Source: Limnobacter sp. 130
Lineage (GTDB): Bacteria; Pseudomonadota; Gammaproteobacteria; Burkholderiales; Burkholderiaceae_B
Assembly (NCBI RefSeq): GCF_902506325.1
Contig: NZ_LR732330.1
Location: 434,001-498,000 of the forward strand
Length of the DNA stretch: 64,000 bases
Direction of reading: 5' to 3'
The notes beneath the pieces are model-generated. The model saw only the letters and a program-made list of their open reading frames with translations, was not told the origin of the DNA and ran no database searches. Below, piece by piece: positions 9,599-16,624 of the stretch. How positions within the stretch are numbered: position 1 is the first letter of the stretch; every line of letters begins with the position of its first letter. The position numbers were made by a program, and so were the translations under genes.

Positions 9599-10120
9599 TT
9601 ACACTTTCTTGCGTGGCGCAATCATCATGACCATTTGGCGGCCTTCCATTTTGGGCATTTGTTCTACCTGACCAATTTCTTCGAGGTCGTTGCGAACACG
9701 CTCCAAAAGGCGGGCACCAATGTCTTGGTGAGCCATTTCACGTCCGCGGAAGCGCAAGGTAACTTTGCACTTGTCGCCGTCTTCCAGAAAACGGGTCAAA
9801 TTACGCAACTTCACGTTGTAATCGCCGTCGTCTGTTCCGGGGCGGAACTTGATTTCCTTGATTTGAACCTGTTTTTGTTTGGATTTGGCCTCAGCAGCTT
9901 TCTTTTGCTCTTGGTAACGGAACTTGCCGTAATCCATCAGCTTGGCCACTGGCGGCACCGCCTGGGGTGCAATCTCTACCAAATCCACACCGCCTTCTTC
10001 AGCCATCCGCAGCGCGTCTGACGTTTTAACGATGCCTAACTGCTCACCCTCAATTCCAATGAGGCGCACTTCGGGGATACGAATTTCCTCGTTCGTGCGA
10101 TTTTTCTTTTCTGCTACGAT
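9599..10120 (-). CDS. infC: Translation initiation factor IF-3, ATC start codon
   Basis: IF-3 binds the 30S subunit, prevents premature 50S joining and checks start codons. The conserved N-terminus [20 protein letters not shown] lies upstream of any ATG, GTG or TTG. The only suitable start is ATC at 10120-10118, preceded by an AGAAAGAGG ribosome binding site. The next in-frame codon upstream that matters is the thrS stop at 10153-10151. The resulting 173-residue protein fits the family (180 in E. coli). Non-canonical AUU or AUC starts on infC are the known basis of IF-3 autoregulation. A start at GTG 10069 would delete conserved sequence. Confidence 0.97.
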   Translation of the reverse strand: MVAEKKNRTNEEIRIPEVRLIGIEGEQLGIVKTSDALRMAEEGGVDLVEIAPQAVPPVAKLMDYGKFRYQEQKKAAEAKSKQKQVQIKEIKFRPGTDDGDYNVKLRNLTRFLEDGDKCKVTLRFRGREMAHQDIGARLLERVRNDLEEIGQVEQMPKMEGRQMVMMIAPRKKV

Positions 10121-10150
10121 GTCTAGCCTCTTTCTTCTGGTTAAATAAAA

Positions 10151-12058
10151 TCAGGCCCTGCTGTTGATTTCACCCAGCAAGCGCTGAACGAATTCATCAA
10201 CAGGCAAGGAGCCCAGGTTTTCGTTGCCGCGCAGGCGCACAGCAACTTGGTTTGCATCACGTTCCGCGTCGCCGATTACAGCGATATACGGGATTTTCTG
10301 CATGGTGTGCTCACGGATTTTACGATTGATCTTTTCATTACGCAAATCCGCCTCCACCCTAATGCCTTGTTTTTTCAACATTTGCACCACATTGTGCGCG
10401 TATTCATTGTGCGCTTCGGTGATGGTAGCAACCACCACTTGCACCGGCGACAGCCACAGAGGCATGGCGCCCGCATGGTTTTCAATCAAGATGCCGATGA
10501 AGCGCTCCATTGAACCCACAATGGCACGGTGAAGCATAACAGGCACGCGGCGACTGTTGTCTTCGGCCACATATTCGGCACCCAAGCGACCAGGCAACTG
10601 GAAGTCAACCTGAATGGTGCCGCACTGCCATGAACGACCGATCGAGTCTTTCATGTGGTATTCAATTTTAGGGCCGTAGAAAGCGCCCTCGCCCGGCAGC
10701 TCGGTCCACTCAACGCCACAGGCCTTCAAGGCAGCACGCAGGGAATCTTCGGCTTTGTCCCAGGTTTCATCGGTGCCCAAACGGGCCTCGGGGCGCAAGG
10801 CCAACTTGACATTGATTTCATTGAAACCAAAGTCAGCGTACACCTGCATGGCCACCTGGTTGAATTTGGTCACCTCTTCGCGAACCTGATCTTCGGTACA
10901 GAAAATGTGACCGTCGTCTTGCGTGAAGCCACGCACTCGCATAATGCCGTGCAAGGCACCGGAGGTTTCATTGCGGTGGCATGCACCAAATTCACCATAG
11001 CGCATGGGCAAGTCGCGGTATGAACGCAAATCGCTCTTGAACACCTCGATGTGACCCGGGCAGTTCATCGGCTTTAAGGCGTAGTCGCGCTTTTCCGATT
11101 CGGTGGTGAACATGTGTTCTTTGTAGTTGTCCCAATGACCCGACTTTTCCCACAGCTTGCGGTCCAGAATCTGGGGGCAGCGAATTTCCTGGTAATCACC
11201 ATCCAGATACACTTTGCGCATGTATTGTTCAATTTGCTGCCACAGTGCCCACCCCTTGGGGTGCCAAAACACCAGGCCTGGCGCTTCGTCTTGCATGTGG
11301 AACAAATCAAGCTGCTTGCCCAGTTTGCGGTGGTCGCGCTTTTCAGCTTCTTCAAGGCGGTGCAGGTAAGCGGCCAGGTCTTCTTTTTTGGTCCAGGCCG
11401 TGCCGTAGATACGCTGCAACATTTCATTGTTGGAGTTGCCGCGCCAGTAAGCACCAGCCACTTTCATCAGTTTGAAATGCTTTAACTTGCCGGTGTTGGG
11501 CACGTGGGGACCACGGCACAAATCGATGAACTTGCCTTCGCGGTACAGGGAAATATTCTCGTTGCTGGGAATGCTGGCAATGATTTCCGCTTTGTAATGC
11601 TCGCCTTGGTCTTTGAAAAACTGCACGGCGTCGTCGCGCACCCACTCTTCGCGAGTAACCACTTCATCGAGCCTGGCCAGTTCAGCCATTTTTTTCTCGA
11701 TTGCTTCCAGGTCTTCAGGGGTGAAGGGGCGCTCGTAAGAAAAGTCGTAGTAAAAGCCGTCTTCAATGACCGGGCCAATGGTGACCTGCGCTGTGGGGAA
11801 CAATTCCTTCACGGCATAGGCCAACAGGTGGGCCGTTGAGTGGCGAATCATGTCCAGCCCTTCCTCGTCCTTTTCAGTGACGATAGAAAGTGAGGAGTCG
11901 CTTTCGATGGTGTAGGAGGTATCAACCAGCGTGCCGTTTACCGTGCCGGCCAAGGCGGCTTTCGCCAAACCGGGGCCGATGCTTGCAGCCACTTGGGCGA
12001 CTGTCACGGGGTGATCGAAAACACGTTCGGATCCGTCAGGCAGGCGGATAACTGGCAT
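10151..12058 (-). CDS. thrS: Threonyl-tRNA synthetase
   Basis: The 635-residue enzyme has an N-terminal TGS domain (1-62), the editing domain with the zinc-type [10 protein letters not shown] motif, a class II core with [13 protein letters not shown] and the [19 protein letters not shown] region, and a C-terminal anticodon-binding domain with [14 protein letters not shown]. It charges tRNA-Thr and clears mischarged Ser. It is the first gene of the thrS-infC-rpmI-rplT block, and its stop is 30 bp from the infC start. The ATG at 12058 has an AAGGGAAG ribosome binding site. Confidence 0.99.
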   Translation of the reverse strand: MPVIRLPDGSERVFDHPVTVAQVAASIGPGLAKAALAGTVNGTLVDTSYTIESDSSLSIVTEKDEEGLDMIRHSTAHLLAYAVKELFPTAQVTIGPVIEDGFYYDFSYERPFTPEDLEAIEKKMAELARLDEVVTREEWVRDDAVQFFKDQGEHYKAEIIASIPSNENISLYREGKFIDLCRGPHVPNTGKLKHFKLMKVAGAYWRGNSNNEMLQRIYGTAWTKKEDLAAYLHRLEEAEKRDHRKLGKQLDLFHMQDEAPGLVFWHPKGWALWQQIEQYMRKVYLDGDYQEIRCPQILDRKLWEKSGHWDNYKEHMFTTESEKRDYALKPMNCPGHIEVFKSDLRSYRDLPMRYGEFGACHRNETSGALHGIMRVRGFTQDDGHIFCTEDQVREEVTKFNQVAMQVYADFGFNEINVKLALRPEARLGTDETWDKAEDSLRAALKACGVEWTELPGEGAFYGPKIEYHMKDSIGRSWQCGTIQVDFQLPGRLGAEYVAEDNSRRVPVMLHRAIVGSMERFIGILIENHAGAMPLWLSPVQVVVATITEAHNEYAHNVVQMLKKQGIRVEADLRNEKINRKIREHTMQKIPYIAVIGDAERDANQVAVRLRGNENLGSLPVDEFVQRLLGEINSRA

Positions 12059-12146
12059 ATGTACTTCCCTTACGATTGTTTAGGCTTGGATAGACTTTTC
12101 ATCAACCCTCTATTTTAGCCTTTCAATCGGTGCCTGAATGTTGAAA

Positions 12147-12275
12147 TCAAACCAATTTGGGCTTGTGAATGCCTTCCTTGATGTCTTTTTTCACTTTCTT
12201 CGCCGCTTTTTTCTCTTTGGGTGAGCTTAGCGCTTTCTTCTTGTCCATCTTGTTGCTTTTCTGTTCATGGCCCAT
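12147..12275 (-). CDS. Small lysine-rich hypothetical protein (42 aa)
   Basis: From ATG 12275 the product is 42 residues, with about a third lysine, and ends KEGIHKPKLV. It has no hydrophobic segment. An AGGAG ribosome binding site lies 8 nt upstream, which favours this start over the longer open frame reaching 12422 across the tRNA. I do not recognise a family. Its composition resembles small nucleic-acid-associated or disordered proteins. It lies between tRNA-Val and thrS, on the same strand as both. Confidence 0.5.
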   Translation of the reverse strand: MGHEQKSNKMDKKKALSSPKEKKAAKKVKKDIKEGIHKPKLV

Positions 12276-12377
12276 GGCCAGCACTCCTGAAGGTTTCAAG
12301 CATGCAAATGCAAACCTGATTCCTGCATTGTGCAACGGAATGGAGATTCTTGATGATTTAGTTTTGGGGGGAGAATT

Positions 12378-12454
<77 letters not shown>

Positions 12455-12468
12455 AAAGAAGAGTGCGA

Positions 12469-12497
12469 AATATACACCAGTGCGCTTGCGGGGGCAA
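12469..12497 (-). promoter_or_regulatory. Predicted sigma-70 promoter of tRNA-Val
   Basis: On the minus strand TTGCCC (12497-12492) and TATATT (12474-12469) are 17 bp apart, and the predicted start falls a few bases upstream of the tRNA. It lies back to back with the plus-strand promoter at 12510-12538. Confidence 0.65.
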
Positions 12498-12509
12498 GTC
12501 CAAACGCGC

Positions 12510-12538
12510 TTGACAAGACTTCTGACAAGAACTATTGT
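12510..12538 (+). promoter_or_regulatory. Predicted sigma-70 promoter of the small membrane protein gene
   Basis: A perfect TTGACA (12510-12515) and TATTGT (12533-12538) are 17 bp apart. The predicted start near 12545 gives a leader of about 38 nt and supports the ATG at 12583 over the upstream start at 12535, which would lie before the transcript begins. Confidence 0.6.
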
Positions 12539-12582
12539 CATATTCAATTTTTCAAGACCTCCCTCACCCACAAGGAAAGCAA

Positions 12583-12852
12583 ATGGCCATTAAAGTCAGC
12601 CCTCAATCGTTTGAATCCATGCGCAAAGTCATGAACGGCTTCTGGATTGTGGTTCCAGCCTATTTGCTGATTAGCCTGGTCATGCCTTTCCTGTTGGTGC
12701 TGGCCGCTTTGCTGCTGGTGGCGCACACGCTGGAATTGCCAATTGCCTTCTTGCGACTGCGCGGTAAAAACTTGCCAACCATGGAAGTGGTGTCAAAAAC
12801 CCTGCTGTATGGCTTCACCTGGTGGCTGCCGAAAAGCCTGGAAGCAAAATAA
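12583..12852 (+). CDS. Small membrane protein of unknown function upstream of plcP
   Basis: From ATG 12583 (ribosome binding site aaggaa at 12571-12576) the protein has 89 residues. A long hydrophobic stretch at about residues 19-50, from GFWIVVPAYLLISLVMPFLL through the next dozen residues, could cross the membrane once as a long helix or twice as a hairpin. The C-terminal part, with KTLLYGFTWWLPKSLEAK, is amphipathic and probably cytoplasmic. I recognise no named family. It is followed after 34 bp by the PHO-box repeats of the plcP-agt operon, so it appears to be a separate transcription unit with read-through possible. Confidence 0.7.
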   Translation: MAIKVSPQSFESMRKVMNGFWIVVPAYLLISLVMPFLLVLAALLLVAHTLELPIAFLRLRGKNLPTMEVVSKTLLYGFTWWLPKSLEAK

Positions 12853-12886
12853 AACCAGTCACATTGCTGTTTATGGCTCGGGGTTT

Positions 12887-12942
12887 TTGTCAAAAAAGAG
12901 TCATATAACTGTCACAAGGTAGTCAAATCGAGCGCGTTTAAT
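12887..12942 (+). promoter_or_regulatory. PHO box (four in-phase repeats) and -10 of the plcP-agt operon
   Basis: Four 7-bp repeats, TTGTCAA (12887), GAGTCAT (12898), CTGTCAC (12909) and TAGTCAA (12920), are each separated by exactly 4 bp. This is the 11-bp period of PhoB sites (consensus CTGTCAT repeated). The last repeat ends at 12926, and 10 bp later comes TTTAAT (12937-12942) as a -10 element, the standard geometry in which the PHO box replaces the -35. The predicted start is near 12949. This implies induction of the following genes by phosphate starvation through PhoB. Confidence 0.85.
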
Positions 12943-12972
12943 GGGGCCATGACAAGAACATGGACATTAAAA

Positions 12973-13902
12973 ATGCGCTCGAACCAGTTGAATTTCAAGC
13001 AGCAACTTGCCGAACAACTGTTTGCGAAAGCGACAACTGAAGAACATTCCCTCAATGCAGCGGCATCCGCAGTTTCTCAGGGTTCCGACCCCGTCGACCC
13101 TGCTTCTGAGGAACAAGGTTCCAACAAATACCGCACCATCTGGATTTCAGACATTCACTTGGGCACGCCCGGTTGCCAGGCCGACGCCCTGCTCCACTTC
13201 CTGAAACACAATGAAAGCGACACGCTGTACCTGGTCGGGGACATTATTGACGGCTGGCAATTGCGCAAAAGCTGGTTTTGGCCGCAAAGCCACAACGATG
13301 TCATTCAGAAAGTGTTGCGCAAAGCGCGCAAGGGCACGCAAGTGGTGTTTATTCCCGGCAACCACGATGAAGCCGCGCGCCAGTTTGCAGGCATGACCTT
13401 TGGCGATATTCCGATTATGGAAAATGCGGTGCACGTCACTGCAGACGGCAAACGTTTGTGGGTAGTGCATGGAGATGAATTTGATCAGGTGGTGCGCTAC
13501 GCCAAGTGGCTGGCCTACCTGGGCGACACGCTGTACACCTTCGCTTTGACCATGAACCGAATGCTGAACAACATTCGAATCAAGCTGGGTTACCCGTACT
13601 GGTCGCTGTCCCAGTTCTTGAAGCAGCAGGTCAAGAACGCGGTGAACTTCATTCTCGAGTTTGAGCATGCTCTGATACATGAAGCCAAACACCGCGGCTA
13701 CGACGGTGTTGTGTGTGGCCATATTCACAAAGCCGAGATTAAAGAAGTCGACGGCTTGTTGTACTGCAACGATGGCGACTGGGTGGAAAGCCTGACCGCC
13801 CTGGTTGAACACCCTTGCGGCAAACTGGACATTGTTCACTGGCCACACCGTGACCTGCCGGTTCGCAAACAAAAAGCGCTTGCGCACACAGCAGCGGAGT
13901 GA
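12973..13902 (+). CDS. plcP: PlcP-like phospholipase C / COG2908 metallophosphoesterase
   Basis: The calcineurin-like metallophosphoesterase motifs are all visible: SDIHLG, GDIIDGW, GNHDE, VVHGDEFD and CGHIHKAE. The block YWSLSQFLKQQVKNAVNFI, here with a GYP lead-in, is typical of PlcP-type members rather than LpxH. PlcP removes phospholipid head groups to give diacylglycerol under phosphate limitation. A hydrophilic N-terminal extension of about 50 residues precedes the domain and is longer than usual. ATG 12973 is preferred because ATG 12949 coincides with the predicted transcription start. Only 6 bp separate it from the glycosyltransferase. An LpxH-like lipid A role is the alternative, but the PHO box and neighbour favour PlcP. 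Confidence 0.85.
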   Translation: MRSNQLNFKQQLAEQLFAKATTEEHSLNAAASAVSQGSDPVDPASEEQGSNKYRTIWISDIHLGTPGCQADALLHFLKHNESDTLYLVGDIIDGWQLRKSWFWPQSHNDVIQKVLRKARKGTQVVFIPGNHDEAARQFAGMTFGDIPIMENAVHVTADGKRLWVVHGDEFDQVVRYAKWLAYLGDTLYTFALTMNRMLNNIRIKLGYPYWSLSQFLKQQVKNAVNFILEFEHALIHEAKHRGYDGVVCGHIHKAEIKEVDGLLYCNDGDWVESLTALVEHPCGKLDIVHWPHRDLPVRKQKALAHTAAE

Positions 13903-13908
13903 ACCACC

Positions 13909-15048
13909 ATGCGAATTCTGATAGCAACTGATGCCTGGGCACCACAAGTCAACGGTGTGGTACAAACGCTCAGCCAGGTGGTAGAACAGCTCACTGCCCG
14001 CGGCCACGACGTGCGGGTGATTCACCCTGGTTTGTTCAAAACCATTCCTTGCCCCACCTACCCTGAAATTCGCTTGGCCCTGTGGCCTTTCACCCGCCTG
14101 CGCACTGAACTCGACCAGTTTAAACCGCAGGCCGTGCACATTGTGACCGAAGGGCCCATCGGCTTGGCCATGCGTTTGCTGGCCCATGGCCGCAAGTTGC
14201 CCTTTACCACTGCGTACCACACGCAGTTTCCCGAGTATGTCAAAGCGAGGTCGGGCATTCCCATTCGCTTTACTGCCGCACTGTTGCGGTGGTTCCACAA
14301 GCCCTCCCGCGCAGTCATGGTGCCCACCCAATCAGTAATCACCACGTTGAAAAAGCGTGGTTTATCCAACTGCGTGCTGTGGCAACGGGGTGTGGATTTG
14401 AAACGCTTCAATCCCGATCAATCGGCCGCCAGCAAGCACCTAAGTTACAGCCCGCGCGATTTGCCTCAAGATGACGCGCAACAAGTAGAACTGCTGCGTC
14501 GACTGAATGAACTCACGGATGAAAAACCGGTGTTTCTGTACGCGGGTCGAGTGGCTGTGGAAAAAAACCTGGAGGCTTTTTTAAGTCTTGAATTGCCCGG
14601 CGAGAAGTGGATTGCTGGTGATGGACCCGCCCGCAAAGCGCTTCAAAGGCAGTTTCCCGAGGCCAAGTGGTTTGGCATGTTGAACCATGCTGCCTTGTCT
14701 GAATTGTACAAACGTGCTGACGTGTTTGTCTTTCCCAGCCTGACCGACACGTTTGGATTGGTGCTGCTTGAGGCCATGGCCAGTGGCTGCCCCGTGGCGG
14801 CCTTCCCCGTGAACGGGCCGCTGGATGTAGTAGGCAGTTCCGGTGCTGGCGTGCTGGACTGGAACCTGAAAACAGCCGCCATGGCCGCATTGAGAATTGA
14901 ACGAAATGCGCCACTGAAACACGCCAGCACTTTTACCTGGGAAAACTGTGCTGAGCAGTTTCAAGGTTATTTGGCCCCAATTGGACTGGGCAACCTTGCT
15001 CCCAAGAAGCTGCCGGGCAACCCCAAACCTTTGTCCAACCGCCCCTGA
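13909..15048 (+). CDS. GT4-family glycosyltransferase, Agt-like (glycolipid synthesis)
   Basis: This 379-residue GT-B glycosyltransferase starts with DAWAPQVNGVVQTLSQVVEQ, has a middle YAGRVAVEKNLEAFL segment, and carries the C-terminal donor-binding stretch VFVFPSLTDTFGLVLLEAMA with the EX7E-type motif. Relatives (PimB/MgtA/SqdX type) transfer sugars to lipids. In marine heterotrophic bacteria a gene of this kind (agt) next to plcP makes monoglucosyl- or glucuronosyl-diacylglycerol from the diacylglycerol that PlcP releases. The sugar donor cannot be read from sequence. It follows plcP by 6 bp with an AGCGGAG ribosome binding site inside the plcP end. Confidence 0.85.
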   Translation: MRILIATDAWAPQVNGVVQTLSQVVEQLTARGHDVRVIHPGLFKTIPCPTYPEIRLALWPFTRLRTELDQFKPQAVHIVTEGPIGLAMRLLAHGRKLPFTTAYHTQFPEYVKARSGIPIRFTAALLRWFHKPSRAVMVPTQSVITTLKKRGLSNCVLWQRGVDLKRFNPDQSAASKHLSYSPRDLPQDDAQQVELLRRLNELTDEKPVFLYAGRVAVEKNLEAFLSLELPGEKWIAGDGPARKALQRQFPEAKWFGMLNHAALSELYKRADVFVFPSLTDTFGLVLLEAMASGCPVAAFPVNGPLDVVGSSGAGVLDWNLKTAAMAALRIERNAPLKHASTFTWENCAEQFQGYLAPIGLGNLAPKKLPGNPKPLSNRP

Positions 15049-15067
15049 AGTCGATTGCCCTGTGAAT

Positions 15068-15082
15068 TGCCTATAATAGGCA
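15068..15082 (+). promoter_or_regulatory. fabI -10 region overlapped by a 15-bp palindrome
   Basis: A perfect TATAAT (15072-15077) lies inside the perfect palindrome TGCCTAT-A-ATAGGCA. No good -35 is found at 16-18 bp (15049-15054 reads AGTCGA). The palindrome is positioned to act as a repressor operator, or as a helper site for a weak promoter. Confidence 0.5.
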
Positions 15083-15123
15083 CAAAATGAAAACTCAAAA
15101 CCTATTCTCGGGAGCAATACAAA

Positions 15124-15909
15124 TTGGGATTCCTAGCCGGTAAAAAAATTCTGATCACAGGCCTGCTGTCAAACCGTTCAATCGCTTACGGTATTGCCAA
15201 GGCCTGCCATGCGCAGGGGGCTGAACTGGCCTTCACTTACCAAACCGAACGCTTTATCGACCGTGTAACCGACATGGCTGCCGAGTTTGACTCCAAGTTG
15301 GTGTTTCCTTTGGATGTGGCTGAAGACGCTCAAATTGAAAGCCTGTTTGCCGAACTGAGCAAGCAATGGGATGGTCTGGATGGTTTGGTACACGCCATTG
15401 GCTTTGCACCACGCGAAGCCATTGCAGGTGACTTTCTGGAAGGTATTTCACGCGACGCGTTCCGCATTGCGCACGATATTTCTGCCTACAGTTTTCCGGC
15501 ACTGGCCAAGGCTGCCTACCCCATGATGCAGGGCCGCGAAGGCGCATTGCTTACGCTGAGCTATCTGGGTTCGGTGCGCATGGTGCCCAACTACAACACA
15601 ATGGGTTTGGCCAAAGCATCGCTGGAAGCATCTGTTCGCTACCTGGCTGAATCACTGGGCCCCAAAGGCATTCGCGTCAACGGTATTTCGGCTGGCCCCA
15701 TCAAAACACTGGCTGCCGCTGGCATTAAGGGCTTTAGCAAAATTTTGCACGCCGTGGAAGACGCGGCCCCACTGCGTCGCAACGTGACCATTGACGATGT
15801 GGGCAACGCCGCTGCCTTCATGTTGTCTGATTTGGCGCGTGGCATTACTGCTGAAATTACCTATGTGGACGCGGGCTACAGCACGGTTGTAGGTGGCATG
15901 GCAGAATAA
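15124..15909 (+). CDS. fabI: Enoyl-[acyl-carrier-protein] reductase (NADH), TTG start
   Basis: This 261-residue short-chain dehydrogenase reduces trans-2-enoyl-ACP in the last step of fatty acid elongation. The N-terminus [20 protein letters not shown] is diagnostic of FabI, and the catalytic Tyr-x6-Lys lies in [31 protein letters not shown] follows in the substrate loop. The start is TTG at 15124 with GGGAG nine bases upstream; no ATG precedes the conserved N-terminus. Length matches E. coli FabI (262). It follows the lipid-remodelling cassette but has its own promoter region. Confidence 0.97.
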   Translation: MGFLAGKKILITGLLSNRSIAYGIAKACHAQGAELAFTYQTERFIDRVTDMAAEFDSKLVFPLDVAEDAQIESLFAELSKQWDGLDGLVHAIGFAPREAIAGDFLEGISRDAFRIAHDISAYSFPALAKAAYPMMQGREGALLTLSYLGSVRMVPNYNTMGLAKASLEASVRYLAESLGPKGIRVNGISAGPIKTLAAAGIKGFSKILHAVEDAAPLRRNVTIDDVGNAAAFMLSDLARGITAEITYVDAGYSTVVGGMAE

Positions 15910-15952
15910 GGAACATTGTTCCTAAAACGTTTCACCCTAGGGCGGTATTCAG

Positions 15953-16624
15953 GTGAATCAAGCACATGCAAACACGGCAACCCTCGCTGTAGCGGGGGTT
16001 TCAAAAACACTTGGTGGCGTTCAGCTTTTTAAAGACGTCAATCTGCAACTTCAGCAGGGTGAATCTCTTGCAGTGGTTGGAGAATCGGGCTCAGGCAAAT
16101 CCACATTGCTCCACCTGATGGCGGCCCTGGATCAGCCCGATACAGGCGAAGTGTATTGGGCAGATAAAAATATCTGCACACTCAACACCAATCAAGTGGC
16201 GGCCATTCGCCTTCGGCACGTGGGTCTGGTGTTTCAGGCCTACTACCTGATGCCGCATTTAAGCGCCCGACAAAACGTTGAACTGCCCTTTCTGCTTGCG
16301 GGTCAAAAACCTGATTCCGCACACGCATCACTCTTGCTGGAACAAGTGGGCATGGCCCACAAGGCAAATAGTTTCCCCCGAGAAATGTCGGGTGGCGAGC
16401 AACAGCGCGTGGCCATTGCGCGTGCCCTGGCTTTGAACCCGCCCCTGATACTTGCAGACGAACCCACTGGAAACCTTGACGAAGACAACGCCGAACGTGT
16501 TCTGCAGGTGTTGCTGCAAGCCTGCAATACACATGGCTGTGCCTTGGTCATGGTGACTCACTCCATGAAGGCAGCAGGCCATTTGAATCAACAACTCAGC
16601 CTGGCCGAGCACCGACTGGTATGA
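15953..16624 (+). CDS. ABC transporter ATP-binding protein, LolD/YbbA (AttE) type
   Basis: This 223-residue ATPase has Walker [14 protein letters not shown], the Q-loop, signature [14 protein letters not shown] and Walker [13 protein letters not shown]. These are typical of the MacB/LolD class, which uses mechanotransmission rather than classical transport. The start is GTG 15953. Its last codons overlap the permease start (ATGA at 16621-16624), so the two are translationally coupled. It powers the FtsX-like permease that follows. Confidence 0.9.
   Translation: MNQAHANTATLAVAGVSKTLGGVQLFKDVNLQLQQGESLAVVGESGSGKSTLLHLMAALDQPDTGEVYWADKNICTLNTNQVAAIRLRHVGLVFQAYYLMPHLSARQNVELPFLLAGQKPDSAHASLLLEQVGMAHKANSFPREMSGGEQQRVAIARALALNPPLILADEPTGNLDEDNAERVLQVLLQACNTHGCALVMVTHSMKAAGHLNQQLSLAEHRLV

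Noticed and set aside
12510-12541. A second PHO box around the promoter of the small membrane protein gene
   Set aside because: TTGACAA, CTGACAA and TTGTCAT are present, but their spacing is 12 and 13 bp, out of the 11-bp phase PhoB needs.
13147-14331. Long 394-codon open frame on the minus strand opposite plcP and the glycosyltransferase gene
   Set aside because: It is antisense to two clearly conserved genes, its product is rich in His and Gln with no recognisable domain, and it fits codon-bias shadowing.
15909-15923. AGGAAC-ATT-GTTCCT inverted repeat as terminator or LexA-like operator after fabI
   Set aside because: The stem has only 6 bp, no T-run follows, and the sequence does not match a known operator consensus.
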